DNA of 8,263 nucleotides from UBA11795 sp964652755 (lineage in GTDB: Bacteria; Chloroflexota; Dehalococcoidia; Lucifugimonadales; UBA826): the NCBI GenBank assembly GCA_964652755.1, contig CAZZBP010000075.1:1-8263 (forward strand), given 5' to 3'. The notes under the pieces were generated by a model. It saw only the letters and a list, made by a program, of their open reading frames with translations. It was not told the origin of the DNA and ran no database searches. A program made the translations under genes and the position numbers. Below are positions 6,300 through 8,263 of this stretch, piece after piece. Each line of letters begins with the position of its first letter. Within the stretch, counting starts at the first letter, position 1.

Positions 6300-6800
6300 C
6301 TAGATCACCTCAAATCCATCTTCTGTAAAAGTTATACACCTGGAATCTGATGATAGCGAAGATACAAACATTTTTTTCATCATCTTAGTAACCTGAGCAT
6401 ACCGAACATCAGAATCTTTACGATACGAAGTCCTTTGTTCGGATACTTTATATCCCCAAAGGCTGCTTTGTGCATTTCCATTCAAGAATTCGTTTAACCC
6501 CTCAATAAACCTATGGACAACTAGTTTGGAAAATTCTTCAATCAGCCTATTATCGTTTACATCACCGAAGTACATTAATATCGTCGTAATTCCGTTATGC
6601 CGATCTAAGCTACTGAAAAGTAACGGTGCCGGATTCGTCGACATTGTGCTCATAGTATCGTCGGTGGAGGAGGCAGTTTCGCGAAGAGCTGCTTGAACAA
6701 TTCTCAGCAAATTTGAAAGATAAGAGACTTGTACTGATTCGGTTGGCAACTTTATAGTTAGAGCCCCGTCAAATTTGTTTCCTGTCTTTTCTGGCATCAT
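6300..6800 (-). CDS. Unknown conserved-looking protein between selB and nurA
   Basis: I do not recognise this 166-residue protein. It begins with a possible strand and helix (DGALTIKLPTESVQVSYLSN, then LLRIVQAALRETA to residue 43). A serine/threonine-rich linker (about 44-57) follows, then a hydrophobic strand pair (PLLFSSL and ITTILMYFGD, 59-80), a long amphipathic helix (RLIEEFSKLVVHRFIEGLNEFLNG, 85-108), a charged stretch (118-145) and a final strand pair (RCITFTEDGFEVI, 154-166). It has one cysteine and shows no catalytic motif, signal peptide or membrane segment, so a small alpha/beta cytosolic protein is likely. GGGGAAAGG precedes tandem ATG codons at 6800 and 6797; the second has the more usual spacing. 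It starts 24 bases after selB and its stop touches the nurA TTG, so it is probably translated with nurA. By position it is a candidate partner of NurA-HerA; this is inference only. Confidence 0.75.
   Translation of the reverse strand: MMPEKTGNKFDGALTIKLPTESVQVSYLSNLLRIVQAALRETASSTDDTMSTMSTNPAPLLFSSLDRHNGITTILMYFGDVNDNRLIEEFSKLVVHRFIEGLNEFLNGNAQSSLWGYKVSEQRTSYRKDSDVRYAQVTKMMKKMFVSSLSSDSRCITFTEDGFEVI
6304..6311 (-). promoter_or_regulatory. Strong ribosome binding site deciding the TTG start of nurA
   Basis: GAGGTGAT on the minus strand matches the anti-Shine-Dalgarno core over eight bases (nine of ten if TGAGGTGATC is counted). It is encoded by the last sense codons of the upstream gene (Glu-Val-Ile), with TAG and then TTG immediately after. 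This placement supports TTG initiation coupled to termination of the upstream gene. Confidence 0.7.
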
Positions 6801-6824
6801 CCTTTCCCCACCGAATCTAAAATC

Positions 6825-8263
6825 TTATCTGAGTATCCTAACGTCGCCTACTCTTCTCGTGATCTGTTGTTGATCGAGATGATCCATAAGAGCCAAAGCA
6901 TATTTCCTGCTGGTTTCAAACATATCTCGCACGTCACCAACCGTTATATCCCCGTTGGTGTGTATGTGCTCTCGGACGCCCTTCAATACCTGATCGTAAG
7001 CCTCGGATGTAAATATAATTCCGTCAGCAACTCTAACGACTTTTCCCGATTCCGATAAAAAATTTACTATTTCACTATCGGTATTCAAATTAGTTGGGGG
7101 AGAGAATGGATCTTCCCTTATTTTTTTCAGATATATTGAAGCTTCTGTTTCTTCCGCTTCGCCCAACGTAGGGAAATATCCAGGTCGACTCACTGTAGAC
7201 CCGTGGTCCTTAATTATTGCTTTTCCAACCAGCATAGACACAACTTGGTTGTAAACAGGTCCTTCAAGAGCGAGTCGACTTCGAAGTTCTTCTCTCGGAG
7301 CTCCCTGCCGAAGAGGAAAGTCGGAGTGAAATTCCTCAAGCCACATAACCACAGATTGTACTAACGAATTCCATGTCTGTTCAGCAAAATACCGAGAATT
7401 TTCTACATTATCAGCTGTTGGTATCACAATACCTTGCTCAACCAATTGTTTTAACTCTTCCAGGAGTTTTGGTTTTCCGATTCCGGAAGAATCTGCCAGT
7501 TCCAGCAGATCTATAGGTCTCAATTGTGCGATCCCGATAGTGCTCATAATAACGTCTGAAACAGAGCCGAGTTCTAAAGCTGCAAGCCTTTCAATCGTGG
7601 GCAAATGCCGTCTGCGATGTCTTTTTGCATGAGGATCAACGACAACTCCTCCCCCAAGTGTCGTCATATTAGAACGAATGACAAAGTAATCTCCTTTCAC
7701 AACAGGGATAGCATTATCAGGCTTCATTTGAGCCCAAGTATATGTTCCGGGTTCCGCCGTATCACTCTCCAGCAGCCGAAGTCGAGTTATTGTCTCGCTG
7801 CTTCCTGTATGCAAGGTGAGAAACATATTGTGACGCAACTTGTTTGGCGAATCATCCAACACCTTCAAATGTACGTCGAAAGCGTCACTTGGTTTAAGCC
7901 ATCCCGAAAGGGTTAATACCTCTCCTCTTTTAACCTGCCTATGATCCACTCCGGATATATTTGCTGCAACCCTAGTCCCAGGCTCTGCAATGGTCTCTTT
8001 TTTCTTGTGTGTTTGTAATCCTCGTACCCGGACATTTCTTCCAGAAGGCGTAAGCTCTAGTTCCTGACCGACACTCAGTGAGCCGTCAATCAAGGTACCT
8101 GTTACGACAGTACCAAAACCGGACACTGTAAATGCTCGATCGACCGGCAACCGAGGCCGAAATACATTGCGCTTTGGATTAACAAATGTCAGTGAGTCAT
8201 CCATAGCTTGCTTTAATTCAGAGATACCTTCACCTGTTTCTGCGGAAACCGAATAAACAGGCG
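6825..8263 (-). CDS. selB: Selenocysteine-specific elongation factor SelB, 5' end beyond window
   Basis: The frame runs 478 codons from the right edge to TAA at 6825-6827 and lacks the N-terminal ~150 residues of the GTPase domain. The first visible residues contain VSAETGEGISELK, the G5 region of translational GTPases. Next come the EF-Tu-like domains II (RPRLPVDRAFTVSGFGTVVTG) and III (containing GDYFVIRS and the glycine run LGGGVVVDP). The remaining half is a series of winged-helix repeats ending SRKYALALMDHLD and TRRVGDVRIL, the usual tail of bacterial SelB that binds the SECIS hairpin of selenoprotein mRNAs. SelB delivers selenocysteyl-tRNA to UGA codons on the ribosome. The ATG at 8204 is internal and not the start. 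It is the most upstream gene visible of the leftward operon, with only 24 bases before the next gene, so transcription from selB into the nuclease cluster is likely. selA, selC and selD are not in the window. Confidence 0.93.
   Translation of the reverse strand, partial: PVYSVSAETGEGISELKQAMDDSLTFVNPKRNVFRPRLPVDRAFTVSGFGTVVTGTLIDGSLSVGQELELTPSGRNVRVRGLQTHKKKETIAEPGTRVAANISGVDHRQVKRGEVLTLSGWLKPSDAFDVHLKVLDDSPNKLRHNMFLTLHTGSSETITRLRLLESDTAEPGTYTWAQMKPDNAIPVVKGDYFVIRSNMTTLGGGVVVDPHAKRHRRRHLPTIERLAALELGSVSDVIMSTIGIAQLRPIDLLELADSSGIGKPKLLEELKQLVEQGIVIPTADNVENSRYFAEQTWNSLVQSVVMWLEEFHSDFPLRQGAPREELRSRLALEGPVYNQVVSMLVGKAIIKDHGSTVSRPGYFPTLGEAEETEASIYLKKIREDPFSPPTNLNTDSEIVNFLSESGKVVRVADGIIFTSEAYDQVLKGVREHIHTNGDITVGDVRDMFETSRKYALALMDHLDQQQITRRVGDVRILR

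Noticed and set aside
2862..6800. Anti-phage defence island built on HerA
   Set aside because: No effector such as SIR2, DUF4297 or restriction genes, and no mobile elements, are present; pairing with NurA and a HAS-barrel protein next to selB fits a chromosomal repair cluster better, though a defence role cannot be excluded.
8202..8204. ATG at 8204 as the start of the selB-like gene
   Set aside because: The same frame continues to the window edge and encodes the GTPase G5 segment (SAETGEG), so the true start lies outside the window.

Overview
The window carries eight protein genes and no RNA gene, CRISPR array or insertion sequence that I can recognise. Six genes read on the minus strand (two of them cut by the window edges), plus one more minus-strand gene of unknown function; a single small gene reads on the plus strand. 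The base composition is moderate, gene spacing is tight, and starts include ATG, GTG and TTG. The combination of an enolase-superfamily sugar-acid dehydratase beside a cysteine-less thiolase, a Zincin_1-type metallopeptidase, a NurA/HAS-barrel/HerA cluster and selB suggests a Chloroflexota bacterium of the Dehalococcoidia/SAR202 kind, whose genomes are known to be rich in enolase-superfamily paralogues. This assignment is an inference from gene content; there is no rRNA or other marker to prove it.

Left part (1-2299, minus strand): a catabolic pair. A promoter near 2349-2377 reads into a mandelate racemase/galactonate dehydratase-like enzyme (2299 to 1133), followed after 132 bases by a thiolase-like protein (1000 down past the left edge). 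The thiolase lacks the usual nucleophilic cysteine, as do the thiolase-fold aldolases and lipid-transfer proteins. Together they look like part of an acid-sugar or side-chain degradation pathway whose substrate cannot be read from the sequence.

Middle (2300-2489): a 190-base divergent control region with the dehydratase promoter, an imperfect inverted repeat overlapping its -35 box, and a possible leaderless promoter for the plus-strand metallopeptidase gene (2490-2861). That gene ends exactly where the large minus-strand operon ends: the two stop codons abut with no base between them.

Right part (2862-8263, minus strand): an apparent five-gene operon transcribed leftward, selB (3' three quarters only) - unknown 166-residue protein - nurA - small HAS-barrel protein - herA. 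The last four genes are packed with gaps of 0 or 1 base or a 4-base ATGA overlap, so they are very likely translated together. HerA is a hexameric DNA-translocating ATPase and NurA its nuclease partner in DNA end processing. The HAS-barrel protein and the unknown 166-residue protein are candidate additional subunits or regulators. The linkage of this DNA-end-processing unit to the selenocysteine elongation factor and to the unknown gene is the most interesting aspect of the window.
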